Of a DNA stretch of 6,096 nucleotides, positions 1 through 6,096 are shown in pieces. Under the pieces are notes generated by a model that was not told where the DNA came from, made no database searches, and worked only from the letters and a program-made list of their open reading frames with translations. The DNA comes from Fidelibacterota bacterium 46_43 (GTDB taxonomy: Bacteria; Fidelibacterota; Fidelibacteria; Fidelibacterales; Fidelibacteraceae): NCBI GenBank assembly GCA_001509335.1, contig LGGY01000185.1:1-6096 (forward strand), written 5' to 3'. A program made the translations under genes and the position numbers. Within the stretch, counting starts at the first letter, position 1; every line of letters begins with the position of its first letter.

Positions 1-1
1 G

Positions 2-1903
2 TCAGAAGGCAAAAACCACCCCGCTTCCTGGCAGCAGCCACTCTTTTTCAGGAGTTATCAGATGGATGGATCCTTTGCCACGTTGAATCTCCGGTTGGCC
101 GCCCGGGAAAAATGGAACCACATCCATGGACGGAAGAACACCGTCATAATCCACAGAAATCTCAGCTCCCCGGGTGAGTCCGGTTACAAAAACTGTCAGC
201 TGATGGGATGATTTTAGATAATAGGTGCGTGTGTTTATGGTAAAACGAACCTGCTTCCCTACCAACTTGTGCAGGTCTTTATGTGTACAAGTGAGTTCCA
301 GACAGGACCCGGAATGTCTGCTTTCATATTTCAGATCCAGATCGTTCACACGGACCGAGGTAATAGTGAAACTCCGGTCATCAGGACGGAGGGACCCATC
401 CAAAAGCCAGCGGTACTCCACATCATCCCTGCGGAAATAAGTTTCCAGTTCCCTTTCGTTTCCGGCGCAGGCTATCACAAAATAATCACGCTCCAGTTGT
501 TTTCTGAAAGAGAGTTCTGTATCGATCTGAAAATATTCTCCGGCAAGACTTTTTTCTTCCGGTTTGGAAAAACGAAGGCGATGGTAGAACCGGTGCCGGT
601 GAAAAAGAGGTCGAAACTCTTCCCGGAAAAGCCTTTGTAAAACCGTGTCAAAAATCAACCGGGCAATGTCCCGGTTACCCGTCTTCTCTCCGATAGCCGA
701 TTCAATCACCCGGGATAATTCTTCAGGTTCATAATCACTTGAAATGAATTCGCGCCGGGCCAGAGGACGTGCTTTGATGAGGTCACCATTCCTGAAATAA
801 AAACGTCGGGCTCTACGACCGGTTTGGCATAAGAGTTCATAAGGAGACCCGTTATAGGATCTACACAGGGTCTCTACCCGGACATCAAGGTGATCATCTC
901 CAAAGACGACGACTTCATCCCCCACCTGAACCTCCCCGGGCACAGATGAAATATCCACCGCAGTCATATCCATACTGATTTTCCCGATCACGGGACAAGG
1001 AACCTCATGAATCAGGAGAGTTCCCTTGTTGGATAACAGGTAATCATAGCCATCGGCATATCCTACAGGTATAATAGCATAGGGAGTCTCTTTCGGGGCA
1101 ATATAGGTCCGGTTATATCCGACCGATTCCCCCTTTATCACCCGTTTCACGGAAGACACACGGCTTTTGAAAGTCATTACCGGTTTCAGATTGATCTTTT
1201 CACACAGGGACGGATCGGTGTAAATCCCATAGGATAAAAGTCCCAGCCGGGACAAATTACTGACATCATCCGGACAATTCACCAGTCCGGCACTGTTGGC
1301 GATATGAATCCATGGGGGATGTTCGGGGATTTTTTCCAGTAGCTTACTGAATCGATCCAGTTGATATGCTGAATACTCCGGATCGTTTTCGCTGGCGGCA
1401 TAATGGGTAAAAAGTCCATCAAAATAAAGGCTATTGACTTGAGTTAGTTCCCGTATAAGTGCTTCTGCTTCTTCATAACGAACCCCGCTTCGACCCATTC
1501 CGGTGTCCACATTTACATGAAAGGGGAGAATTTTCCCTTTTTCCCGGGCCACACGTCCCAGAATCTGGCCAAAATGGTGCTCTCCAATCGTAGGGGTTAA
1601 ATCATATTTCAGGATAAGGGGGATTTCTTCCATCAAAGAGGGAGACAAAATAAGAATCGGAACCTGAATGCCCTGAAGCCTGAGAAGTTTTCCTTCATCG
1701 GCATTTGCCACACCCAGCATTACGGCTCCCTGTTGAATGGCCTCCCGGGCGATTTCCACGGCACCATGTCCATAAGCATCAGCCTTGACAATCTGCATAA
1801 ATGAAGCTTTTTCCGGCATAAAACGCCGGAGTTCACGGAGATTATGGACAAAATGATCCAGGGAAATTTCGATCCAGCTTCGCTCACTCTTGTTCCCGTT
1901 CAT
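2..1903 (-). CDS. alr: Alanine racemase with a long unrecognised C-terminal extension
   Basis: Cytoplasmic PLP enzyme that interconverts L- and D-alanine, supplying D-alanine for peptidoglycan. From the chosen start (633 aa), residues 9-369 form the normal two-domain racemase. VKADAYGHG (39-47) holds the PLP lysine K40. NVDTGMGRSG (131-140) follows, and R219 lies in the SRLGLLSYG segment. VGYNRTY carries the likely second catalytic base Y263, and SMD (310-312) and YELLC (355-359) close the fold. All key residues are present, so activity is expected. Residues 370-633 are extra; the family usually ends near 360-390 residues. The stop codon at 2-4 is in the window, so the gene is complete. The frame can open 63 bases earlier, at 1966, but those 21 residues do not resemble racemases and neither start has a good ribosome binding site. 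I prefer 1903 because it sits seven residues before the conserved SWIEISLD. It is divergent from the permease gene. Function is certain by motif; the exact start is not. Confidence 0.95.
   Translation of the reverse strand: MNGNKSERSWIEISLDHFVHNLRELRRFMPEKASFMQIVKADAYGHGAVEIAREAIQQGAVMLGVANADEGKLLRLQGIQVPILILSPSLMEEIPLILKYDLTPTIGEHHFGQILGRVAREKGKILPFHVNVDTGMGRSGVRYEEAEALIRELTQVNSLYFDGLFTHYAASENDPEYSAYQLDRFSKLLEKIPEHPPWIHIANSAGLVNCPDDVSNLSRLGLLSYGIYTDPSLCEKINLKPVMTFKSRVSSVKRVIKGESVGYNRTYIAPKETPYAIIPVGYADGYDYLLSNKGTLLIHEVPCPVIGKISMDMTAVDISSVPGEVQVGDEVVVFGDDHLDVRVETLCRSYNGSPYELLCQTGRRARRFYFRNGDLIKARPLARREFISSDYEPEELSRVIESAIGEKTGNRDIARLIFDTVLQRLFREEFRPLFHRHRFYHRLRFSKPEEKSLAGEYFQIDTELSFRKQLERDYFVIACAGNERELETYFRRDDVEYRWLLDGSLRPDDRSFTITSVRVNDLDLKYESRHSGSCLELTCTHKDLHKLVGKQVRFTINTRTYYLKSSHQLTVFVTGLTRGAEISVDYDGVLPSMDVVPFFPGGQPEIQRGKGSIHLITPEKEWLLPGSGVVFAF
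5..796 (-). other. C-terminal extension domain of Alr, unknown family
   Basis: This is the part of alr after the racemase fold, about residues 370-633. By eye it has three parts. The first is an acidic, probably helical stretch (about 390-427, beginning near DYEPEELSRVIESAIG). The second is a short basic-aromatic patch (about 434-445, FHRHRFYHRLRF). The third is a long segment rich in alternating hydrophobic residues, likely beta-strand, running to the C-terminus GSGVVFAF; it includes EYRWLLD (496-502). There is no signal peptide, membrane helix or coiled coil that I can see. I do not recognise a named domain. Reading frame and composition continue smoothly from the racemase, with no sign of a frameshift or a fused foreign gene. 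A regulatory, oligomerisation or ligand-binding role is a guess only. Confidence 0.6.
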
Positions 1904-1974
1904 GGCTAAATTTACACAGCTCCGGCTATCCGATGCACAAAAGATTTCACTGGGAGAATAAATCATGTATTGTA

Positions 1975-2005
1975 ATTATGATTTATATGCTACAAATTCT
2001 TTCAA
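1975..2005 (-). promoter_or_regulatory. Possible sigma-70-like promoter for alr
   Basis: Read on the minus strand, TTGAAA (2005-2000) and CATAAT (1980-1975) are separated by 19 bases, longer than the ideal 17. A second -10-like hexamer, TACAAT, lies at 1974-1969. Either would start the transcript near or inside the longer reading frame, which fits translation from 1903. The region is very A+T rich, so chance matches are likely. Confidence 0.2.
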
Positions 2006-2009
2006 ATTC
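1993..2009. repeat. Tandem CAAATTC heptamer pair in the divergent intergenic region
   Basis: CAAATTC occurs at 1993-1999 and again at 2003-2009, a 10-base period, roughly one helical turn. It lies in the gap between alr and the permease gene and overlaps the possible alr -35 element. Same-face spacing would suit a regulator binding site, but two copies of a 7-mer in A+T-rich DNA may be chance. Confidence 0.3.
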
Positions 2010-2027
2010 ATAATAATCCCTTCATTC

Positions 2028-2034
2028 AGGAGGA
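2028..2034 (+). promoter_or_regulatory. Strong Shine-Dalgarno site for the permease gene
   Basis: AGGAGGA ends three bases before the ATG at 2038, with five bases between the AGGAGG core and the ATG. It fixes the start at 2038 over the internal methionine at residue 10. It is the only strong Shine-Dalgarno sequence before any gene in this window, which makes it stand out. Confidence 0.85.
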
Positions 2035-2037
2035 TGT

Positions 2038-3384
2038 ATGACGGAGATCCGGCGGGAACTTAGCATGAGTCATGTTTTGGGTATTATTATCGGAACCGTT
2101 ATCGGGTCTGGGGTTTTCATCAACCTTCCCATTGTTCAACAGGCTACAGGCAGTCCTCTGTTGGCGGTTCTGGCCTGGTTTATCGGTGGACTCATCTGGC
2201 TTCCACAGATTTTTATCCTCAGTGAAATGGGCACTGCCTATCCGAAACAGGGATTTGGTTATTTGTACCTTCAAAAAGCGGGGAGTCCCTTTCTCGCCTT
2301 TTTGTATGTCTGGACCGTTTTCTGGACCAGTGATACCCCTTCCATCACTATTCTGGCCATGGCTTCTGTTGCGGCTCTGGATATCTTTTTCCCTGTCCTT
2401 GCCGATTCTATATGGACCCGGTTTTTTGCTATTCTGATTATCCTTGTGCTCACCGGAGTCCATATAAAAAGTGTCCGCCAGGGTGGAAGGCTCCAGGTGA
2501 TTTTTACAATTCTAAAAATCTCGCCCCTTATTCTGCTGGCTTTTATCGGACTGGGGTTTTTGAATTCAGACACGCTCTTTTTCTTTCCTGAGGGATTTAC
2601 CAGGGATCAACCTATTGGTTGGTTTGCTCTTTTATCTGCCGGTGTTTCGGCGACAATCTGGAGTTATGCCGGTTTTCCGAATATCCTCTATATGGCCGGT
2701 GAAATTAAAAATCCCAGGGAAACCCTTCCCAAAGCCTTGCTGGGGAGCACCATTTTCGTGACTCTCACATATACAGCTGTTGCTTTTGCCACCGGGGCTA
2801 TTGTACCCCATGAGATGCTCATTGCCATTTCAGGCGGTTTTGCCAATCCCTTCCGGCATCTGCCCTTTTTTGCTGCTTTTGCCGGAGGTTTTCTGGCCAT
2901 AGCCGCTTTTATCTCCATGGTGGGAGCAACCAATGCCTGCATCATGGTACAGCCGAGAATTCAGTATGCAATGGCCAGAGATAAACTCTTTTTCAATGTT
3001 TTCGGAAAGCTCCACCCCCGCTTCGGCACCCCTTACATGTCTATTCTCCTCCAGTCTTCTATAGCCATCCTCCTCATTTTTACACCTGGCGGCATTGGTA
3101 ATTTGCTGGGCTATTTCACCCTCTCTTACATCCTCCAGAACCTCCTCGTCTATGCTTCCATTTTCTGGCTGAAAAAGAAGGAGGATTACCTCCCTTCTTA
3201 TCATGCACCGGCGTGGCAAATCATGGCTGGCTTATCAGTTCTTTTTCAGCTGATTCTTTTATATGGGACTTTCAAAGCCTATCCCATCAGCGGGATTTTG
3301 GCAGCAACAGGCCTTATTCTCACGGGTGCTCCGGTATATGCCTATTTCCGGAGCCGACAAAAACAGAAAAATGAAACTATTTGA
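2038..3384 (+). CDS. APC-superfamily amino acid permease (LAT-like)
   Basis: Inner-membrane secondary transporter of the amino acid-polyamine-organocation superfamily, 448 aa, with about 12 hydrophobic helices spread along its whole length. TM1 carries the unwound substrate-binding motif GTVIGSGVF (19-27). The VHIKSVRQGGRLQ segment (141-153), followed by FTILKISPLILLAF, is typical of the L-type (LAT) branch. TM6 and the following loop read WSYAGFPNILYMAGEIKNPR (208-227), again LAT-like. This branch includes bacterial SteT, a serine/threonine exchanger, so exchange or uptake of neutral amino acids is the likely job; the exact substrate cannot be read from sequence. Length is normal and no residues look broken. 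The start is set by a strong AGGAGG site. The gene is divergent from alr, so a link to alanine or another racemase substrate is possible but unproven. No terminator is visible after its stop at 3384. Confidence 0.9.
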   Translation: MTEIRRELSMSHVLGIIIGTVIGSGVFINLPIVQQATGSPLLAVLAWFIGGLIWLPQIFILSEMGTAYPKQGFGYLYLQKAGSPFLAFLYVWTVFWTSDTPSITILAMASVAALDIFFPVLADSIWTRFFAILIILVLTGVHIKSVRQGGRLQVIFTILKISPLILLAFIGLGFLNSDTLFFFPEGFTRDQPIGWFALLSAGVSATIWSYAGFPNILYMAGEIKNPRETLPKALLGSTIFVTLTYTAVAFATGAIVPHEMLIAISGGFANPFRHLPFFAAFAGGFLAIAAFISMVGATNACIMVQPRIQYAMARDKLFFNVFGKLHPRFGTPYMSILLQSSIAILLIFTPGGIGNLLGYFTLSYILQNLLVYASIFWLKKKEDYLPSYHAPAWQIMAGLSVLFQLILLYGTFKAYPISGILAATGLILTGAPVYAYFRSRQKQKNETI

Positions 3385-3411
3385 TCTCCCGGATGTGTAG
3401 TTGTATATTTG
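3380..3411 (+). promoter_or_regulatory. Possible Bacteroidota-type promoter before the secreted protein gene
   Basis: TTTG at 3380-3383 (overlapping the permease stop codon) is followed after 20 bases by TATATTTG at 3404-3411. This matches the known Bacteroidota -33 TTTG and -7 TAnnTTTG consensus. Transcription would begin roughly at 3417-3419, leaving a short leader before the ATG at 3431. An imperfect inverted repeat, TTGTATA (3401-3407) and TATAACAA (3414-3421), overlaps the -7 element. The motifs are short, so this is tentative. Confidence 0.3.
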
Positions 3412-3430
3412 ATTATAACAATTATGAAAT

Positions 3431-3943
3431 ATGCATAAACAGATCACTACATTTTTCCTGATTTTGTTCATCACAACGGCCTTCGCTCAGATGCCGGATG
3501 CCGTTGTCAGAACCCTGGATAATAAAAATGTACATCTCCGGGATTATACCGGTGAACCACGTCTTCTCCGTCCAGATGCCCCCCGCTATGGAACGGTTCT
3601 TATTTTTTTCAGGACCGATGACCCTACCCTTGAATCCTGGTTTGATGATCTCAACAGCCTGATCAAAGAGACTAATACAGAAAAACGCAAATTTTTCTTT
3701 ATTGCAGAGAATCAGGATGTCGAGGTTTTGAAAACTTTCAGACAATCCCGCAATCTTTCCGCGCCCCTTTATGTGGATGTTTTTAATGTGTGTGCCAGCC
3801 TTCTCGAAATGGTTCCGGGCACCCTGACTTCCGGACCGGGGATTGTAATCTATCAGCCGGATGGGACCTTTGTAGAAAAATTTGTCCCCTTTCAAAGTCA
3901 TCAGACAGATCATCTGAAATCTGCCATAAACCGCCTTCCCTGA
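3431..3943 (+). CDS. Secreted thioredoxin-fold (TlpA/AhpC-like) protein lacking redox cysteines
   Basis: A 170-aa protein exported by the Sec route. Residues 1-19 are a signal peptide: a short basic start (MHKQ), a hydrophobic core, and an AFA cleavage site before Q20. The mature part starts like a TlpA/redoxin protein, with MPDAVVRTLDNKNVHLRDYTG (21-41) matching the usual PD-x-TLDGK-x-LxDxxG opening. FFRTDDPTL (59-67) aligns with the FWATWCPPC active site of TlpA proteins, but both cysteines are replaced (D64 and L67). SGPGIVIYQPDG (134-145) fits the cis-proline loop (P136) and following strand. The only cysteine is C121, away from the active site. Thiol-disulfide exchange by the usual mechanism is therefore not expected; a binding or structural role outside the inner membrane is more likely. 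The ATG at 3431 is the only usable start because a stop lies just upstream at 3425. There is no Shine-Dalgarno site. Fold assignment is from motif pattern and moderately secure; function is unknown. Confidence 0.8.
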   Translation: MHKQITTFFLILFITTAFAQMPDAVVRTLDNKNVHLRDYTGEPRLLRPDAPRYGTVLIFFRTDDPTLESWFDDLNSLIKETNTEKRKFFFIAENQDVEVLKTFRQSRNLSAPLYVDVFNVCASLLEMVPGTLTSGPGIVIYQPDGTFVEKFVPFQSHQTDHLKSAINRLP

Positions 3944-3959
3944 ATCAACGCTTTTCAAA

Positions 3960-3990
3960 TTTGTTTTAAGCCGCCTTTATCATAAATTCC
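3960..3990 (+). promoter_or_regulatory. Weak Bacteroidota-type promoter candidate before the oxidoreductase gene
   Basis: TTTG at 3960-3963 is followed after 19 bases by TAAATTCC at 3983-3990, which matches six of the eight positions allowed by TAnnTTTG (the final TG is CC). If real, transcription would start close to or at the GTG at 3995, giving a leaderless or nearly leaderless message. That would agree with the missing ribosome binding site. The gene could equally be read from upstream, since the gap is only 51 bases and no terminator is seen. Confidence 0.2.
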
Positions 3991-3994
3991 GATC

Positions 3995-5014
3995 GTGATA
4001 CCAAACCAAAAAATACGTGTAGGCCTTTTTGGCGTCGGAAAATTCGGAACCTATCACCTGGAAAACTGGCTGGCGATTCCTGAAGTCACAGTCGTTGGCT
4101 TTTGTGATATCGATCCCCAAAAACAAAAAGAGATACCCGAAAAGTATCATATTCCTTCCTGCTCCCATGATGAACTCATTGAAAAATGCGACCTGGCAGA
4201 TATTGTGGTTCCTACCATATCTCATTATGAAATTGCACAAAAGGCCTTGAAGGCAGGCAAACATGCCTTTGTGGAAAAGCCTTTCACCGAAACCCTGGCT
4301 CAGGCTGAAGAACTTCTTTCTCTCACTGATGCGGACAAAGGGCCTTATTTAACTGTGGGATTCATTGAACGCTTTAATCCCATCTTCAAAAAAGTGCTGA
4401 AGTCTTTTCCTCTGAAACCGGTCTTTATTGAATCTCATCGTTTGGGACAGTTCAATCCCTCCCGGGGAACGGATGTACCGGTTGTGATGGAATTGCTGAT
4501 CCATGACATTGATATCCTCCTTCATGTCGTGCGGAGTCCCGTCTCAGAAATACGTGCTTCCGGATCGCCTGTATTATCCCCCCGGACCGATATCGTCAAT
4601 GCCCGGGTAGAATTCGAAAACGGTACTGTTGCCAACCTTACCTCGAGCCGGATATCCCCTAAAAAGATGCGGAAAATGCGGTTTTTTCAGCCCAGCGGAT
4701 ATGCCTCTGTCGATTTCATGAACCAGAGTGCCGATTTGTATCAGCTTGAGGAAAACTCGGAAGACATTGCGAAAGACAGTGAACGGATTATGGTAAATAT
4801 TCCCAAAGATTTCGAAAAAGGCTTTCGGTATCAAAAACTGACCGCCCCTAAAGAAAATGCCCTTCAAACGGAACTCCGTGAATTTGCCCGGACCTGTGCT
4901 GAAGGCACCCCACCGGTTGTAAGTGGGATGGATGGCTATCAGGCTCTCAAACTGGCTATCGATATCCAAAATGCAGTGATAGCACATCATAAAAAATTCG
5001 CTTCCATCCCATAA
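3995..5014 (+). CDS. Gfo/Idh/MocA oxidoreductase, probable UDP-GlcNAc 3-dehydrogenase (GnnA-like)
   Basis: Cytoplasmic NAD(P)-dependent sugar oxidoreductase, 339 aa, normal for the family. The N-terminal Rossmann fold shows RVGLFGVGKFG (8-18, GxGxxG) and an acidic residue after beta-2 (CDID, D38), which favours NAD. EKP (94-96) holds the family's conserved lysine. VGFIERFNP (121-129) and the ELLIHDIDILL segment (166-176; H170, D171, D173) sit in the substrate domain and resemble UDP-GlcNAc 3-dehydrogenases such as GnnA and WlbA. GnnA oxidises the 3-hydroxyl of UDP-GlcNAc before GnnB aminates it, leading to lipid A with amide-linked chains; gnnA and gnnB lie next to lpxA and lpxB in Acidithiobacillus ferrooxidans. 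Here lpxB starts two bases after the stop, which supports a lipid A role. No GnnB is visible. The start is GTG, the only reasonable choice: a stop at 3983-3985 closes the frame, and no Shine-Dalgarno site precedes it. Family is certain; the GnnA assignment is an inference. Confidence 0.88.
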   Translation: MIPNQKIRVGLFGVGKFGTYHLENWLAIPEVTVVGFCDIDPQKQKEIPEKYHIPSCSHDELIEKCDLADIVVPTISHYEIAQKALKAGKHAFVEKPFTETLAQAEELLSLTDADKGPYLTVGFIERFNPIFKKVLKSFPLKPVFIESHRLGQFNPSRGTDVPVVMELLIHDIDILLHVVRSPVSEIRASGSPVLSPRTDIVNARVEFENGTVANLTSSRISPKKMRKMRFFQPSGYASVDFMNQSADLYQLEENSEDIAKDSERIMVNIPKDFEKGFRYQKLTAPKENALQTELREFARTCAEGTPPVVSGMDGYQALKLAIDIQNAVIAHHKKFASIP

Positions 5015-5016
5015 AT

Positions 5017-6096
5017 ATGACTAAAAACACTAAAGCCCTGAAAGACATCCGGTCTTTTTGTATCATCGCGGGGGATCATTCCGCCGATGAACCCGGTTCA
5101 CGGATTATTCGGGCATTAAAAGATGCTTATCCTGAATGTTCTGTCTTTGGAATCGGCGGAAATCAGATTGCTGCGGCAGGGACAGAGCTCTTAATTCACT
5201 CCAGGGACACGGGATTTATGGGATTTTATGAAATTCTCATGAATATCCCATTTATCCGGACCATGTTCAAGACCGTTAAAAATGCTATCCGTACACGCAG
5301 ACCGGAAGGTATCCTTCTGATTGATTACCCCGGTTTTAATTTAAAAATCGCCAAATGGGCTCACAGACGAAAAATTCCGGTTTTCTACTATATCGCGCCC
5401 CAAACCTGGGCCTGGAAAGCAAAACGAAACAAGAAAATCAAAAAGTATGTGACCCATCTTTTTACCATTTTCCCATTTGAGGAACGCTATTTCAGTCAAT
5501 TTGGCATAAAAACGACCTTTGTCGGTCATCCCCTGGCAAACAGGATTTTATCCACCGAATATCCTCCCCTGGAAGATTTACATCTGCCGGTGGATTCCAC
5601 CCTTCCCCTCATCAGCATTCTGCCCGGGAGCCGGAAGCAGGAACTGATCCGGCATATTCCCATTCTGAAGGATACGGTGAAAATCCTCAGGGAAAAATTT
5701 CCCACGTGGCAGTTTGTCATTTCCAAAGCACCCTCCATTGATGACAGTTTCTGGCGGGATTTATGCCGGGATTTCCCCATTCCCGTTTACACCGGCGATG
5801 TGAATAAACTCATGGCCAATTCCAGTGTCATTGCCGTCTGCTCCGGAACCGCCAGTTTGCAGGCAGCCATCCACAACAAACCCATGGTCATTTTTTACAA
5901 AGCGGCAGGACTCACCTATCATTTGGGACGGCGGCTGACCAAAATGCGATTCATCGGGATGATCAATATCTTGGCCGGACAATCCCTGGTACCGGAGCTT
6001 TTACAGCATGAATTCACAGCTGAACGCCTGGCCCGGGAAATACAGGCACAAATGCTGACCTTTTCCCAGCGAACCATCAAACGGGTGCAGATAGAA
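5017..6096 (+). CDS. lpxB: Lipid-A-disaccharide synthase, 3' end beyond the window
   Basis: GT19 glycosyltransferase at the inner face of the cytoplasmic membrane. It joins UDP-2,3-diacylglucosamine and lipid X to form the lipid A disaccharide, releasing UDP. The 360 visible residues cover nearly the whole enzyme (about 380 usual). Landmarks in order are FGIGG (44-48), FMGFYEIL (67-74), IDYPGFN (102-108, with the likely catalytic D103), PQTWAWK (128-134), FVGHPL (168-173), PGSR (203-206, R206), SGTASLQ (276-282) and NILAGQSLVPELLQ (317-330). Two motifs depart from the usual form: the N-terminal GEASGD becomes GDHSAD (19-24), and the acid ending SGTA-x-LE is a glutamine, Q282. The frame stays open to the last base, so the gene is cut by the window, not broken. 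It begins two bases after the oxidoreductase stop, without its own Shine-Dalgarno site, so translational coupling within one operon is likely. Confidence 0.95.
   Translation, partial: MTKNTKALKDIRSFCIIAGDHSADEPGSRIIRALKDAYPECSVFGIGGNQIAAAGTELLIHSRDTGFMGFYEILMNIPFIRTMFKTVKNAIRTRRPEGILLIDYPGFNLKIAKWAHRRKIPVFYYIAPQTWAWKAKRNKKIKKYVTHLFTIFPFEERYFSQFGIKTTFVGHPLANRILSTEYPPLEDLHLPVDSTLPLISILPGSRKQELIRHIPILKDTVKILREKFPTWQFVISKAPSIDDSFWRDLCRDFPIPVYTGDVNKLMANSSVIAVCSGTASLQAAIHNKPMVIFYKAAGLTYHLGRRLTKMRFIGMINILAGQSLVPELLQHEFTAERLAREIQAQMLTFSQRTIKRVQIE

Noticed and set aside
269..640. Plus-strand 123-residue open frame inside alr
   Set aside because: It is antisense to the well-conserved racemase gene, has no ribosome binding site and no recognisable motif; the same applies to the 71-residue frame at 225-440.
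2026..2463. Minus-strand 145-residue open frame over the permease start
   Set aside because: Low-complexity polar composition (many D, N, K, G, R) typical of the antisense of a membrane-protein gene; the permease on the other strand is clearly real.
3401..3421. Imperfect inverted repeat TTGTATA / TATAACAA considered as a terminator of the permease gene
   Set aside because: The stem is all A+T except one pair, has a bulge and no trailing T run, so it would be a poor terminator; it overlaps a possible promoter instead.
3424..3438. Four-codon mini-frame (ATG AAA TAT GCA TAA) overlapping the start of the secreted protein gene
   Set aside because: Could be a regulatory upstream frame, but it has no ribosome binding site and such short frames are expected by chance.
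3422..3958. Minus-strand 178-residue open frame opposite the secreted protein gene
   Set aside because: Slightly longer than the plus-strand gene, but it lacks any family motif, while the plus-strand product has a signal peptide and a thioredoxin-like pattern.
4574..4990. Minus-strand 138-residue open frame inside the oxidoreductase gene
   Set aside because: Shadow of a strongly conserved gene; no motif of its own. The minus-strand frames within lpxB (5341-5982) are rejected for the same reason.

Overview
The window holds five protein genes and no RNA gene, CRISPR array, insertion sequence or other mobile element that I can see. It looks like ordinary chromosomal DNA of a Gram-negative bacterium. 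The main evidence is lpxB, a lipid A synthesis gene, at the right edge, plus a secreted protein with a classical signal peptide. Base composition is moderate, somewhat under half G+C by eye, and CGG is the favoured arginine codon (12 of 25 arginines in the lpxB fragment). Only one of the five genes has a clear Shine-Dalgarno sequence. Two intergenic gaps contain matches to the Bacteroidota-type promoter (TTTG, about 20 bases, TAnnTTTG). Together these hint weakly at the Bacteroidota/FCB side of the tree, but I cannot name a phylum.

Layout. Minus strand, 2-1903: a complete alanine racemase (alr) carrying an extra C-terminal region of about 264 residues that I do not recognise. A divergent intergenic region (1904-2037) separates it from the plus-strand genes. 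These are a 12-helix APC-superfamily amino acid permease (2038-3384), a small secreted thioredoxin-fold protein that has lost both active-site cysteines (3431-3943), a Gfo/Idh/MocA oxidoreductase resembling UDP-GlcNAc 3-dehydrogenases (3995-5014), and, two bases later, lpxB (5017 to the window end, 3' end missing). Gaps between genes are 134, 46, 51 and 2 bases, so no gene-free stretch exceeds 300 bases. I saw no convincing intrinsic terminator.

How the genes may work together. Alr makes D-alanine for peptidoglycan and the divergent permease probably moves amino acids; a shared substrate is possible but not shown. The oxidoreductase and lpxB are almost certainly co-transcribed. Known gnnA/gnnB genes lie beside lpxA and lpxB in Acidithiobacillus ferrooxidans, so the pair suggests a lipid A built on, or related to, 3-amino-3-deoxy-glucosamine. 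No GnnB-type aminotransferase is visible in this window.

Most worth a second look: the long unrecognised extension on alanine racemase, the cysteine-less secreted thioredoxin-like protein, the oxidoreductase-lpxB pair, and unusual residues in two conserved LpxB motifs. I did not find a defence system or a clearly new multi-gene system.
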